64,000 nucleotides of DNA from assembly GCA_946122785.1 (NCBI GenBank), contig CAMGYJ010000006.1, positions 72,479,676 to 72,543,675 of the forward strand. The letters are read 5' to 3'. How positions within the stretch are numbered: position 1 is the stretch's first letter; each line of letters starts with the position of its first letter. The translations under genes and the position numbers were made by a program. This document shows, one piece after another, positions 32,801 through 46,050 of this stretch. Source of the DNA: Linum tenue (taxonomy: Eukaryota; Streptophyta; Magnoliopsida; Malpighiales; Linaceae). A model generated the notes under the pieces. It was not told where the DNA came from. It saw nothing but the letters and a program-made list of their open reading frames with translations, and did not search any database.

Positions 32801-35800
32801 GCTCAGTTTTCATTTCGTAACTAAAACACGTGCAATATCTTATGGACGCACTGAAATAAACTTACTCTCTGTCTTTATTATGACTTCATGTGTTGTTTAC
32901 ATTTAGAAGGTGCTGCTAATTTTGATGGGTTATTGAAGGTTGAGGATGTCAGTTTAAAGTTCAAAGAGCTGCACTCAGAGCTGGACATAAAACCTTCTAT
33001 TGGTTCTTATGAGCAGCTCATAGCTTACTGCTGTGATGAACTCAAGGTATGATTATATGTTTAGCCCAATGCTATTCTCGTTTTTGATTCTCAGCTATTC
33101 AAGAACTGGATACTTGGACTCCAGTTTGCTTCCCGATACTTGGACTCTAATACTCTATGAATCAACTTATATTTCGCATTTACCTATTTTTCCAGAATTT
33201 TACCTTTTGCTGATTCTCTATTATCATTTTACAGGTTTACGTTGCTCTTGACTTGGTCAACCAAATAAACGAAGATCAATTATCCTTATCCATGGACACA
33301 TTTTGTAAACTACTGGATGCCATAGATGAAAGCAGGGACTATATTCTGGTATTTGCCTAGTGACGACACTTTTTGATCATTGATATTCATTGTTTCATTA
33401 CCAGTGAGAAACTTTTATGCATCAATGAGTCAGAAACTGGGGTGGAATTTGTTGCTTGGATAACTGTTTTAAGTGGATAGTTGACCATGTGATTTCAAAT
33501 CTTTTCCTGGTATTTTAACCTAGATTCCATTTAGTTGCGTTTTGGAGTTGTAATGGGGCAATTTGGCATGCCGCTTCTACCTCTTTTACTTGTATAGAAA
33601 AATTTAAGTAACTTGGGTTTAAACTGGTAATATATGAATGTCTTACATGTCTTCCTTTTGTTTGTTTGACATGTCACCCTTTCAGTGATTAATTTGACCA
33701 AGTCCCTAGTGTTTGTAACTATTGGCGCTTATCTATGTAGCTTTATTTTTTTCTTGTTCACCTTAGGTTCGGAGGATGTACTCATTGTTGAGTAATCATG
33801 ATTTGCAACCAACTACTGATACATTCAGGAAAATGATAACCTTGAGTGTGAGGATAAAAGACGTAAGTTCCTACCGTTTTTTGTCTGTATATGTGTACTT
33901 CTGTTATCCTAGTCTTTTACTCTTTAATTATCCTTCTCTTTTCATTGGGACTATAGTTTCTTTATTGGTCTTTTGCAATCATTTTTCAATAATGCAGTTT
34001 GACCTGGCATATGACATGCTTGAAGATCTGAAGAACAGGGGATTAAAACCTACAGCAAACATGTTTAACGTTATAATGGGAGGGTTCTTTCGGCAGGTGA
34101 TTCTTCCTACCTATGCAGGTGCCCTTTACTACTAGTTGACAAATGACAATTATTGGTTAACTTTTACAAACTATTACCTTACGGAACTTTTTAGCTGTAC
34201 TAGCCTGGTCAAGTTTCAAGATGGGATGTCGGAGGCTCAAGTGATAGTTTATTGAAGAAAATCAACTTTGTTTTTTTAGTTGCAAAGATACATGTCAACA
34301 TGCAAATGCTAATAAGAACTTCTAATTTTGCCTGTTGACCTTGCAGCCAGTGTTGTAATTGGTAGTTTGCTCATGTGGCTTCGTTGATGCCTGGCCTGCC
34401 AAAATCCGTTCTGATTGTCAGTGTTTATGGTCTCTATATTCAATTAACTTATGGCAAAATGTTTTGCAGAAAAATGCTCATAGTGCTCTGAAGGTTCTGA
34501 AGGAAATGGAACTTGCGGATGTGAAACTTGATTCTCAAACCTACAGCTATTTGATAGGCAACTGTTGGAATGAGGATCAAATCATAAAGGTAGCATTGGT
34601 TTCTCAAATCTACAGGAATGATAAAATTAGCATATGCTTATAGCACTGGGTACGATTCATGTGGAACTCCATGTTTATTGTTTTGGGTAGTATTATGAAA
34701 AGATGCAGCTTGATGGTATTAAAGCTACAAAGCATGTTTCGATGGCGCTTGTCAATGCATATGCAGCCTTGGGACATTTTGAGAAAGCAAAACAGGTATT
34801 CATAAATGCTTTACATCAATCATATTATGTTATGTTCAGAAAAAGGAACTTCATATCTACTTGGTACACATTGATATCATGTACGGTAGGTACTCTTGGA
34901 CAAAACCATTGTAGATGAGGCCCTGGATGAAGTTAAGAGCGCTCTCGTATCTGCTTTGGCATGCCATGGACAATTTTTTGATGCCTTTGGCATATACAAG
35001 GAAATTAAGGACGCCGGAAACAATATAACGTCAAAAGCTACTGTAAATCTAATTGTAAGTTTAGCTATCAAGGGAAACCAATTTTGTTTTTGGAAAATAT
35101 TGCCACGTGTCCACAACTCATGACCTCTGTCATATATAATCTGTTTACTAATAGGAGCAATTTCCATCTGATGGAGAGACAAGTGAGTTACTTAAATTGT
35201 TGGAAGAAGTGCATGATTCTGAGTACCGGGTGGATGCATGTTACAGGGTTGTGTTACATTGTATTCGTAACAAGCATTCTAGGTAAACAGGAATCTACTT
35301 GCTTGGGACTGTTTTCTCTATTATCCTTCTCTTGCTGGTTAAAGCTTGGGTCTAATAATATTCTTCATAATTCCATGTACTAGCTGTCTTATTGATTTGC
35401 TGAAACAAATCGTGGAGATATTTTCCGAAGATGAAGTCGCAATGGAATTGCTATTTGATGAGGTTTGATTTGCTTGCCATTGCTACCTTGTCATCTGTTC
35501 AGAATGTACTTAGTTTGAAAATGATGGCCTTTCCAGTTATCCGTCTACTGCTGTATTGTGTTTGGTTGTCTCCAGCCTTTTCTTTCTCAATTGCATTTCA
35601 TCAACTTGTTGTCGATTTCTCTAAATGTTGCAACATCGTTAACGAAATCACAATCTTCTGGTTTTTTCATATCAAAATCATGCAGTTTTTTGCAATTATT
35701 GCTGATACGGAACAACCAGACTTAGAGATGGCATTGAAGTTGCTACGAATAATCAAATCTGAACTCGGTCTCAGCCCTTCCCGTAAAAGTCTTGATTTTC

Positions 35801-36358
35801 TTTTGCATACATGCGGCAAGGCCAAGGACTTAGCCCATGCACGCTCCGTCTGGAAAGAGTATGAAATAGCTGGACTTCCTTACAATGTCACGAGCCATCT
35901 GAGGTACGTTGCACGATTTTCGAACCGTTAGTAGGAAAGACTCTAGATCTCTGCCTACAATGTCTCTGAACCTTCATTTTTGCTTGTGCTTGGTGCAGGA
36001 TGTACCAAGTTCTTCTGGCTTGTGGAAGCCACACCGCTGCCAAAAGCTTGCTTACTAAAATACCAAAAGACGACCCTCATGTCCGTATGGTTGTTGAAGC
36101 ATGTCAGGTATCTTTCAAATCTAAACCCAGAAAGTCCATTCAGGAACATCAGATAGAATCAAAACCCAGAAGTTAGAAGACAATAGTGTTAGTTAGTCTT
36201 GCCTGTAGAAATAGGAGTCCTGGCTTCAGAGCACTCAGAGATGAGATGGCAATTCTTTTAGGAGAATACTGATGGAAGCAGTAAGCCAACTGGAGCCCAG
36301 GACAGGTATAGAACAGATCAATTGACTTCCTTTCTTCTCTTATTTTAGGGAGACTTGA
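29844..36358 (+). CDS. Pentatricopeptide repeat protein, At4g21880/At4g04790-like
   Basis: I infer 18 coding exons with GT-AG junctions: 29844-30291, 30364-30411, 30766-31377, 31481-31660, 32493-32557, 32939-33046, 33235-33348, 33767-33862, 33998-34096, 34470-34589, 34691-34795, 34890-35054, 35155-35282, 35384-35462, 35686-35903, 35999-36107, 36262-36305 and 36349-36358, about 915 aa. The N-terminus is Ser/Ala/Arg-rich and looks like a mitochondrial transit peptide. Residues from about 200 carry weakly conserved PPR-like helical repeats, for example AYDMLEDLKNRGLKPTANMF and ALKVLKEMELADVKLDSQTY. PPR proteins bind organellar RNA; the wording recalls a mitochondrial Arabidopsis group, from memory only. 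A 72-bp tandem duplication lies in exon 1. The exon 5 to 6 junction and the last two small exons are the least certain parts. Confidence 0.82.
29895..30038 (+). repeat. 72-bp in-frame tandem duplication in PPR exon 1
   Basis: Units 29895-29966 and 29967-30038 encode two 24-residue copies (residues 18-41 and 42-65) beginning SKTPSA(I/V)PVAVPPTTT. The copies differ at three residues. The repeat lengthens the presumed transit-peptide region without breaking the frame. Confidence 0.9.
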
Positions 36359-37795
36359 AGTGTGGATAGTCCCCCTAGAAAAGTCACATTATGTAATTCA
36401 GAATTCCAAACACAAGTGCTGATAACCACTTCATTAGTAAATGTTTGAGTATCGATCTTATACAATTGCCGTCCATGTTTTGTCATACGAAAGCCAATTC
36501 ATGGGCTTACAGCTTGCAAATATCTAAGATATTGTTATGAATAATTTATTGATAATATAGTGATTTGCCAGGACTTAAACACAAGAGCTCTATGTGAAGC
36601 TTTGTACTAGGTTGAGAATGAATTGATTCTAATAACTCGAGTTATAGGGAGTATCGATCTTGTACCGGCAACAAAAGTATATCCTGAGCTACAAGAAATG
36701 GTTCGTTCATTTTGTTGGGGTGTTCATTTTAAGTAATTCCCAACATTTACATTTTATCATTTGGTCTCCCCATTTACCACAAACAGAACCGTTTTAAGTT
36801 TAGTGGTAATTGAAACTTGACTCAGTTTACCCGCATAAAATTTGGATGAATCAATTTGAATTGGAGGAATTGATCTGTTCTGGCCAATTACAATTGTCTG
36901 CGAATAGATAATGTGAATTGAAGGAAGTTAATTAATGTGGTGGATGAGCCAAGTTTGGCCTAACTCGAGTTCGGCGTGTTTATTGAAATCTTGACTCGTG
37001 TTTGACTCCAACTCGACTAGCTCAGTAATGAGGTCACATGTTCTAGTCGAGTAGCATATTAAAATGTATCATTATAACCATAATCAATCAATCATACACC
37101 ACAATTTCATCATTTAATATAAGATTGAACTAAACTAACAAACCTACGATAAAAAAAGGCCTCCTAATATTTCGATATCTTGTGTCGGAGGGCCTTCCGG
37201 CACACCCCATTGTCGGGGCTCAATGTTATTCAATGGTAATTATCATCTACTTCATTCTATGATTTCATAATTTATCTTTTAAATTATAAATAAATCAGAT
37301 ATATTTGATCACATAGCCAAAATCTTACTTATTCGAGCTACTCTCACAAGACTCGCTAATTAAACAAGATTTAATTCAAAGGAGCTGAGAGTGTCCGACA
37401 AAACTGCTTCTGACAAAAGAGCCCTTCACCACCCCGCGATCCAATGCAACCTGCGCTGCTGCGCCCACCGTAAATAACTGAAAAAAAAGTAAAATCCAAA
37501 ATCTCCCGCTCGCTCGCACGTACCAAACTAACCTTCCCTCCCCGCCTCGCACGTGCCGTTCTCGTGCGCCGCACCGTCTTTCTTCCAGTCCACATCACGC
37601 TAGCAGTAACAGAGACCAGCTTTCCTTCGTTTCCTTTCCTCTACTTTGTCACAGCCATCGACGCCTCTTCTTCATGTGAAAGTTTTCCTCCGATCCCTTC
37701 GCCTCCCGATCCTCCAACTTGCTGCCGGAACGCCAGAATTCTCTTGAAATTCTTCGGAAGAGTTCATCAACTTGAGCGAACTGAAACAGCCGACG
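36359..37795. other. Intergenic region between the PPR gene and the lipid-transfer gene
   Basis: It contains the PPR 3' trailer, AT-rich sequence with no recognised element, and from about 37370 a more GC-rich stretch that probably holds the promoter and 5' leader of the next gene (Cys/Ser codon-rich open frames there are not supported as genes). Confidence 0.4.
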
Positions 37796-40700
37796 ATGGA
37801 GGCGATACTAGCTCGGGCGCTGGAGTACACTCTCAAGTACTGGCTGAAATCCTTCTCCAGGGACCAGTTGAAGCTTCAGGGACGGACCGTCCAGCTCTCC
37901 AATTTAGGTTTGGGCTTCGACATTTGCGTTCTTATTAGTGAATGGAGATTCAAGCTTCTACTGTTTCTTTTCTTTTTCGTGTTTCCACTGTTTATGGATT
38001 GGTGGGAAATAGCTGTTCTCGTTGGAATCCTCCGTCCCTGGAATTCTGCGTTTTCTACTGTGTAATCTTCTTACCATATCAATGGAGGTGAATTTGGAGA
38101 TGTTTTCTTGATGTTCTTTTCTTTCTTTGTGAACTCTTGTGGTTTAGATATCAACGGAGACGCCTTGCACGCTAGTATGGGGCTGCCACCAGCGATTAAT
38201 GTGACCAAGGCAAAAGTCGGGAAGTTCGAAATTATTGTCAGTATTCCCTTCCTTTCTCGTTGTCCTCTTTCTTTCCTGATCTCTGATTTGCTTAATTGGT
38301 TCTGGAAATTCCAACTGAACTTAGCTAGTGGCGGGAGTACGTCTGCTTGATGTTTAGCAACATACATGTTGTATATTCTGATCTGTATGATTATTTCGTG
38401 TCTTGATCTACCTATGTTTATTGAACTAATCTGTGTATGGCTTGGCAATTCCTGTTCCCCCTCAGCTGCCCTATGTGAGCAATGTGCAAACGGAACCAAT
38501 CGTCGTGCAAATAGATAAGCTTGATTTGGTTTTCGAGGAGAACCGGGATTGGGATAGTTCTAGCCCTACTCAAAGGTTATGTCCCTACGGTTGATATAAA
38601 TTCTGCTTTTTACTACTCAGTTTGACATCTCTGATTCTCTCTCTCTCTCTCTCCATCTTTCAGTTCAACATCTTCGTCTAGCACCAGCAAAAGTAGTGGC
38701 TATGGTTTTGCCGACAAGGTGAAGTGAATATGTTAGAAATGTATTTCCAGTATCGATTGGCCTCGCTATGGTGTATATGTGTAATGATATAATTGCTAAA
38801 GAAGAGACTGAAGGCTTGTATCACAGGTTACAGATGCCACAACTGATATCAAAGCCTTGACTTTCCTCGGAGGATCTATGGTCTTAATATTTCAAAAGTT
38901 GGAAGATGCTTGAATAAGTCCTGAAACTTGGATTCCCTAGGAATTGTTTGTATAAGTAGGCTGGATATCCACCCGTTCATCTATGATCCCTCTTCTGATG
39001 TTTGTGCACAGATGGTATCCACTTAAATAGACGGCAACGTGTAGGATTTTATAAGATTTGGAATTTCAGTTATGCTGGATGGATGTGACATTGTTTTCCT
39101 TTTCACAATGTTGAATCATCTTCTTCAATGCCAGATTGCAGATGGAATGACAATCAAGGTTAGCACTGTGAACCTTCTACTTGAGACACATGGGGGTGCT
39201 CGTCGAGGGGGAGGAGCTGCCTGGTAAGATCTTAATTGCTTATGGATTTGTTCTTTTGTCGTAACGGGAATACTTTATGTAATCCAAACTCGGAGTTGTA
39301 GTTTCCTTTTTATAATTGCTTGAACAAATTCGTCCTTGCCTTGTGCTCATTTTGTATACTCCTTTCAACCATAACTAAAATTTAAATATGACAATTGACT
39401 TAAACTCCCAACTTTCTTTTCTGACTTGCTTTTCAGGGCTCCACCGATGGCATCTATTACCATACGGAACCTTGTGCTTTATACCACTAATGAAAACTGG
39501 GAGGTACTTAACCAACTTTATTTTCATGCCTTTCTTATGTAATCTTTCCTCAATAAACCGCTTGACCAGACAGTCGTGTGTGACAGGTTGTAAATCTCAA
39601 GGACGCACGCGACTTCTCCAATGATAAAACATTCATATATGTCTTCAAGGTAGTTTGAAAGCTGCTGAAGCATGCAAACATATCGTTCCCTGTTTAATGT
39701 AGGGAGATTCTAGTAGTTGTGGTTGGTTTTCTGTTTTAAGATATTTCTAGTATTCTTTGGGGGCGAAGTTTTGTGTGTCTTTGAAGAGTGTCCATGTGAA
39801 ATATCTAATTTTGCCAGTTATCTCTGCTCAACAGAAACTGGAATGGGGATCTTTATCTATCGATCTCTTGCCTCATCCTGATATGTTCACCGAAGCGAAT
39901 ATAGAACGCTATCAGGAGCGAAAGAACCAGAGAGATAATGATGGTGCAAAGCGAGTTTTCTTTGGTGGAGAACGATTCCTTGAAGGGATATCAGGCGAGG
40001 CTTATGTAAGATTTTTTCCTCCTACATGAAATTTACATGAATTTTACTTTGTTCTGTACTTCTTGCAGTGAACATTATCCATGTCAAACTGTGATCATAT
40101 TCTTTTCCTGACAATAAGACTTGCATCAGATCACACTGCAACGGACTAATCAAAATTGTCCTCTTGGTCTGGAGGTTCAACTGCATGTTACAGAAGCTGT
40201 CTGCCCTGCACTGAGTGAACCGGGTACATGAGGCATTTGGTAGTTGCTCATTCTTTCATCAGAACCTTGTAACAAGCCGAAATGCCTGAGATGCTTTATA
40301 TTCTGTTGTTTTCATCAGGACTTCGTGCCCTCCTCCGCTTCTTCACAGGGTTGTATGTGTGTCTTAACAGAGGGGACGTGGATCTTAAAGCCCAGGAGGT
40401 TCAAGTTTCTCCTGTTCTTTCACAGTGCTTTCATTGTTTATGGAAGGAATCTCCACTAACTACAGTTTCTAATGTCACCATTGCAGTCATCTACAGAAGC
40501 AGCAGGACGTTCTCTTGTATCTATTGTCGTGGACCACATATTTCTTTGCATTAAAGATGCTGGTTCGTCATTTGCTTATAATTGGTTGTCTTTCCGTTTC
40601 ACTGTGCATAATCAACCTAGAGTTTTCTACTGGTATCTTTCTTCTATACATGCATGTTTCCTGCTTACTTAGCCCAGATGGTATGTAGTTGTAGAGAATG

Positions 40701-43700
40701 GAAAATACATGCTTTGAAAGAATAAAGTGTTCTGTGTCACTGAATAACCATTCACTTGTTTAATTTTCTTGCAGAGTTCCGGCTTGAACTTCTGATGCAG
40801 TCACTCTTATTTTCGCGGGTAGGTTTCAACCATTTTGTTAATTTGATGCATAATCGCATTGTGGAACTGTCAATTAAACACTCTTTTTCCTCACCACAAC
40901 TCAATAATCAGCCATTGATGTTTGTCTTAAGATATACTAGTAGGTTCTTAGGCTTAAATAGCATTATTGGTGCTTCAATTTTGAGTGGTATGATGATATT
41001 GCTGCTGTGGCTTGGATATTGGTTTCACACTATGTGTGAATTAGAATTACTGAAATGTTTCTTGAGAAAAGCATCAAAGAGCTTCCTATTCAGAATAAGG
41101 TGTTATTAACTCATCGAATAAGGTGTTTTTCTTTTTGGAGTGAAAGTGTTCTTAGTTATGATCTGTTAAAATTGGTTTGTGTGCATTATTCCAAAATCTC
41201 ACTGGAAGTTTCTTTTGCAGGCAACAGTTTCTGATGGTGAACTTGTCAAAAACTTGACCAAGGTCATGATCGGAGGACTCTTCTTGAGGTAAGCGCAGTT
41301 GAGCTACTTCTCGATCACTTGCTGGCAACAAATAGTTGCTGGTGATTGTTGAGCGAGCTCTTTGTATGTTCTATTGATATATTTGAGGATTCTCATTAAG
41401 GGTGAAAGGAAATTTTGGTTATCTGATATATTCTTACCTTTCTACTGAGAAATCCTTGTGTAAAGAACTTTCTGAACCTATCTGTTTCCTGATAAAGTTA
41501 CATGGAAACCCCAAGCACCCATCCTCCTTTTAATGTCCTGCTGAGGCTCTGTCTTGAAGATTAGGCCTTATATCTATCAAAGAATTTTGAGGCATAAAAC
41601 CAGAATTAGGAGAATTTACATTGAAATTAAAAGAATGAATGGCTTTGCTCCTAGATTTCCATACCTGGTGGATACACTACCAAGATGGAGTCGATATTCT
41701 TCTGACGATCATTTGAGCTGTGGTTCAAAAATCGTGAAATTTTCTATGTTTAAAGTAATAACGATGCAAGGAAAACTGTGTTCTGAATTTTGAGGGTCAT
41801 GCAATAATGTTCCACCCTTTGATGACGCCATGGTCAATTCTTGCATTATCTTCTTCATTATTCCAGCATCTAACATTATTTGAGTTGGTGGAACGCAGAG
41901 ATACATTTTGCCGACCTCCTTGTACTTTAGTACAACCATCCATGCTGGCTGCTGCTGAAAATGTTACGCAGATTCCTGCATTTGGTATATTACTAATAAT
42001 TGCTACTCACTCTCAAAATTCTGCCGGGTCAGTTATTTTTAGCTTTAGGCATGACACTTAATGTTGAAATTTGTTGACAGCAACGAACTTCTGCCCTCCG
42101 ATATATCCTCTTGAAGAGCAGCAATGGCAATTGAGTGCAGGCACTCCTTTGATTTCCCTACATTCCCTTCAAGTCCAGCCCTCCCCAGCCCCTCCTTCTT
42201 TTGCTTGTCAGACTCATATTATCTGCCAGCCTCTTACAGTATGATTTCTCAATCTCATAGTTGACACTCTTTATTCTTGGTACTGGTTTTAATTATTTTG
42301 TTATTTGAATAGATTTATCTTCAAGAGGAATCATGTTTGAGGATATCTTCATTCCTGGCCGATGGTATTGTTGTCAACCCTGGGGATGTTTTGCCCGAGA
42401 TATCAGTGAATTCAATGAACTTCTCGCTGAAGGAATTAGATTTTACAGTTCCCTTAGAAATGAGTGATTCAAGTACTCCTGAAAAAGATAGGAGCTATGG
42501 TGGCCAAAGTTCATTTACTGGAGCAAGGCTTCACATAGAAAACATGTTCTTCTCCGAGTCTCCTTCTCTAAAACTCAGGCTCCTGAACCTTGAGAATGAT
42601 CCTGCATGCTTTTCTCTTTGGCCAGGTCAGCCTATTGATGCTAGCCAGAAAAAATGGACTGCTGGTGCCTCATGTCTTAGTTTATATCTTGAAACAACTG
42701 CTACCTTATCCGAGCTACCAAAACCTGACGAACTGACTTCAGAACTGTGGAGATGTGTTGAACTGAAAGGTGGATCAGTTGAGGTGGCTATGGTATCTCC
42801 CGATGGGAGCCCACTGACGAACATTCCTCCTCCTGGTGGTATTGTTAGGATAGGGATAGCTTGTCAGCAGTATATATCAAACACTTCAGTTGAGCAGTTA
42901 TTTTTCGTCCTGGATCTTTATACATACTTCGGAAGATTTAGTGAAAAGATTGCCTTAGCTGGCAAAGAAAGTAAAGCAAAGAGAGGTCTGAGTGAATCGA
43001 TAAGCCAAAGGCTAATAGATAAGGCTCCAGCTGATACTGCTGTTAGCTTGACACTGAACAAACTTGAACTCAAATTTTTGGAATCCTCTACTATAAAAGT
43101 TGAGGGAAAGCCTCTTGTTCTGTTCGTCGGGGATGATCTTTTCATTAAAGTTATTCATAGAACCCTTGGTGGTGCTGTCGCTGTTTCGTCTGCTATACAG
43201 TGGCAGAGTGTTGAGATAGACTGTGTAGAGACTGAAGATGAGTCAATGATAAGCACCGTTGAGAATGATGATTTGGTAAGTGTTAATGGATACCCTGATC
43301 TCAGAGCTGTCCTTTGGGTAAATAAGGAGACCATGCCGAAATCCAATGGTAAAAATTATGTGGTTCCTTTTCTAGATGTAAGCGTGGAACATATGATTCC
43401 TTTCAGTGAAGAGGACAGAGAGTGCCATAGTTTAGGAGTATCAGCCTGCATTTATGGTCTCCGTCTTGGTGGAGGAATGAATTATGCCGAGTCCCTGCTG
43501 CATCGGTTTGGGATACTTGGACCTGATGGTGGTCCTGGGGTGGGACTGTCTAAAGGATTAAAGAATTTATCAAGGGGCCCACTATCAAAACTTTTCAAGT
43601 CATCACCTCTTAGTGCTGAGGATGTTGATGAAGGTGCGGGCATTAAAGTTTTCATTTGTTTTATATGCCCTGCTGGTATCTTTTCCCTGTGAAATCTAAG

Positions 43701-45386
43701 CTTCAATGATCAAACATTTCTGTCCTCTGCAGATGGAAGTTTGGGGTGTGATAATGAAGGTGGTCTACTGCAGCTTGGAATGCCAGATGATGTTGATGTA
43801 CGTGTAGAATTCAAAGACTGGTTGTTTGCTCTTGAAGGTGAAAGAGAATTAGCAGGGGGATCGTCATTTGTTGACCTAGACAATCTAGGCAGAGAGCAGA
43901 GGAGTTGGCACACTACTTTCCAGAGTTTTCTGGTTAAAGCAAAAAGTAGTCTGAAGAACGAGCTAGATGGTAAAGGAAATTCACATGTGCGGAAATATCC
44001 TGTAGATTTGGTCACAGTAAGTACTCTTTGTCTCTATTATAACATGTCTTCTCTTTCACAGGGAGCTTTCACATATGCCGAAATATTCTGTAGATTTGAT
44101 CCTGTAATCTATCAGTTTTTAGCTAGGATGATCCGTGAAGCAGAAGCAATATTGCAGGATTTGCCGATGTTCAATAAAAAATGTCCTAAAAGTTAAAGAA
44201 GCATTTGCTCTAAGATGTCCTTGTTTTGTACTCCGCTCACCAATACATGCCCTAACTAGCTGTGGACGTCAATATGCTTTTGGTTGATTGGTACTGCTTC
44301 GATCATAGTTATATTATACAACGGTTAAATGAGCACGGAACTGAAGCCATTAATGTGTACAGTTAATTGTCTTTGAGCTAAGGGGGTGGGGGTACGGATT
44401 GAAGCCTGCTATGCTAATTTATGTCGTGCATAACCTTTTCCTTGTTACCTTCAAAGAAAATTCATCCATCTTGCTCTTGTATGCTCGTTCACTATATTAG
44501 CATTTTGCCTCTCTTGTAGGTTGGCGTGGAAGGGTTACAGATACTGAAGCCACATTCTCAAAAACAATTTAGAGTTTCTGAAAATGGAGTTGAAGAAGTT
44601 GTCCAGTCACCTGGAGGGTTAGAATTTGAGGTTAGTTTGGTGATGCCAGAGGAAGCTGATGATGATGACGATTATCATATGGACAACTGGGAAGCAGAGA
44701 ACGTCAAGTTCTCTGTCAAGCAACCGGTACTTACTTTTTCATTGAGTTTTAACTCTCTGCTCATCATTGCTATTATCGTTCCTAAGAATATACCCACTAC
44801 TATCGTGGTTTTCTACTGTATTGCAGATTCAGGCTGTTGTTACCAAAGATGAGCTCCAGCATCTTGCATTCTTGTGTAAATCAGAGTTGGATGCCATGGG
44901 CAGGATTACTGCTGGCATCCTGAGGCTCCTGAAGCTGGAGCGCTCCATCGGTCTGGCTGCCATCGACCAGCTTAGCAATCTTGGTAAGAGACTAGGAACT
45001 GTGTATTTTGTATCTTCAATCAGCCTCTGAAAGCCTAAATTCTCACTTATTCCGAACGTACCTTTGTGCTACTGCTAATTATAGGAAGTGAGGGCTTTGA
45101 AAGGATTTTCACTCCAGAAAGGCTAAGCAGAGTTGGTAGCCCTCACAGCTTTGCAACCATGCCACCATTGAATCTGAGCAATGGCACCATGGATGAGAGG
45201 AAAGCAGAATCTACAGTTTGTTTGCTGGAGGAAGCAGTGGAAGATTCACAAGCTAAATGCGCAGCCATTATGAACAACTTGTCAAGCCCCGAGTCGTCAG
45301 TTCAGAATATTTCAGATATTATTCAGGTATGTCAGAACCTTGAAAGCATGAAGAATTTGCTGATGCAATTACGGACTCAGATTTAG
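37796..45386 (+). CDS. Chorein-type bridge-like lipid transfer protein (UHRF1BP1/BLTP3 class)
   Basis: Twenty exons connect in frame: 37796-37907, 38148-38236, 38466-38575, 38664-38718, 39135-39223, 39437-39503, 39587-39649, 39835-40005, 40130-40223, 40319-40398, 40487-40562, 40775-40818, 41221-41288, 41899-41984, 42081-42238, 42313-43633, 43733-44016, 44520-44726, 44827-44983, 45085-45386, giving 1210 aa. The start MEAILARALEYTLKYWLKSF is the N-terminal chorein helix of VPS13/ATG2-type lipid channels. Next come LQGRTVQLSNL, LPPAINVTKAKVGKFEI and SITIRNLVLYTTNENW, as in plant homologues of human UHRF1BP1/UHRF1BP1L (Arabidopsis At3g20720, from memory). One large exon (440 codons) holds the centre; the C-terminus is helical with an acidic stretch EEADDDDDYH. 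Such proteins form hydrophobic grooves that move lipids at membrane contacts; the plant role is inferred from the family. The gene looks intact. Confidence 0.9.
38635..38653. repeat. (TC)n microsatellite in intron 3 of the lipid-transfer gene
   Basis: A TC dinucleotide run sits just upstream of the exon 4 acceptor and supplies its polypyrimidine tract. Confidence 0.85.
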
Positions 45387-46050
45387 TCACACCGGGGGCA
45401 TTTCCCAGTACTGTACAGTTTTGTGATAAAAAAAACGGGTTCAATAGAACAGAGCTCGGCATTACACACTTGATTCTTCAATTTTTTGCTGTACATATAG
45501 AGAATCGGCAATAGATTGGTGTTCCTCACATGCTGCTTTCTGGAGCCTTAAACACTCAGAGCCTTGTTGTATGCATTCCTAAGCCTAGTATGCAAAACTG
45601 CGAACCTGATCAAATGAAACTCAGCTTGAATCTGCATTTGAATGAAACTTACTTTGATCTGAACTAGATCGAAGTCGTTGGAGAGATTCATTAGTTTCAA
45701 GGCAGTCTAGTGTTGCTGTCATTTGCTAGTTAATGTGTGTAGATTTGGTGTGAACCAGACTGAACTGAAATACTCCATATCCGGCTCTTAGCTTCCGATT
45801 TTTGGAACGAATATGTCGAGTGGAGTGCTCCATCTTCCAACCAAAGTAAAAGATGAAGAGCAAAAGGATTACAAGGAAAAGTAGTGAAAATGACCAACTG
45901 GGACAATGCTACAATAGTGATTACTAATAGCTATTTTACAACAACAGAGAAAATGGTAGCCTCGATTGCGGAAACTATCCTTGTTCATATCCCCCACACC
46001 TTTCTGTTTTAATTGAAAGATGCAAACAGTGACGCGTTCGAATTCCTACA
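45387..46050. other. Convergent 3' region of the lipid-transfer gene and FIE
   Basis: About 660 bp separate the two stop codons of genes that face each other, so both 3' trailers lie here. No further gene is seen. Confidence 0.5.

Noticed and set aside
32907..32938. Upstream acceptor for PPR exon 6 (EGAANFDGLLK extension)
   Set aside because: It fits only if the 65-bp exon at 32493-32557 is skipped. Using that exon and starting at 32939 keeps the frame and agrees better with the family pattern. It could be an alternative splice form.
38826..38910. Possible extra exon in the lipid-transfer gene (acceptor before GTTACAGATGCC)
   Set aside because: The neighbouring exons already join in frame and match the remembered family wording (GFADK followed by IADGMT); adding this block breaks that continuity and its donor is unclear.
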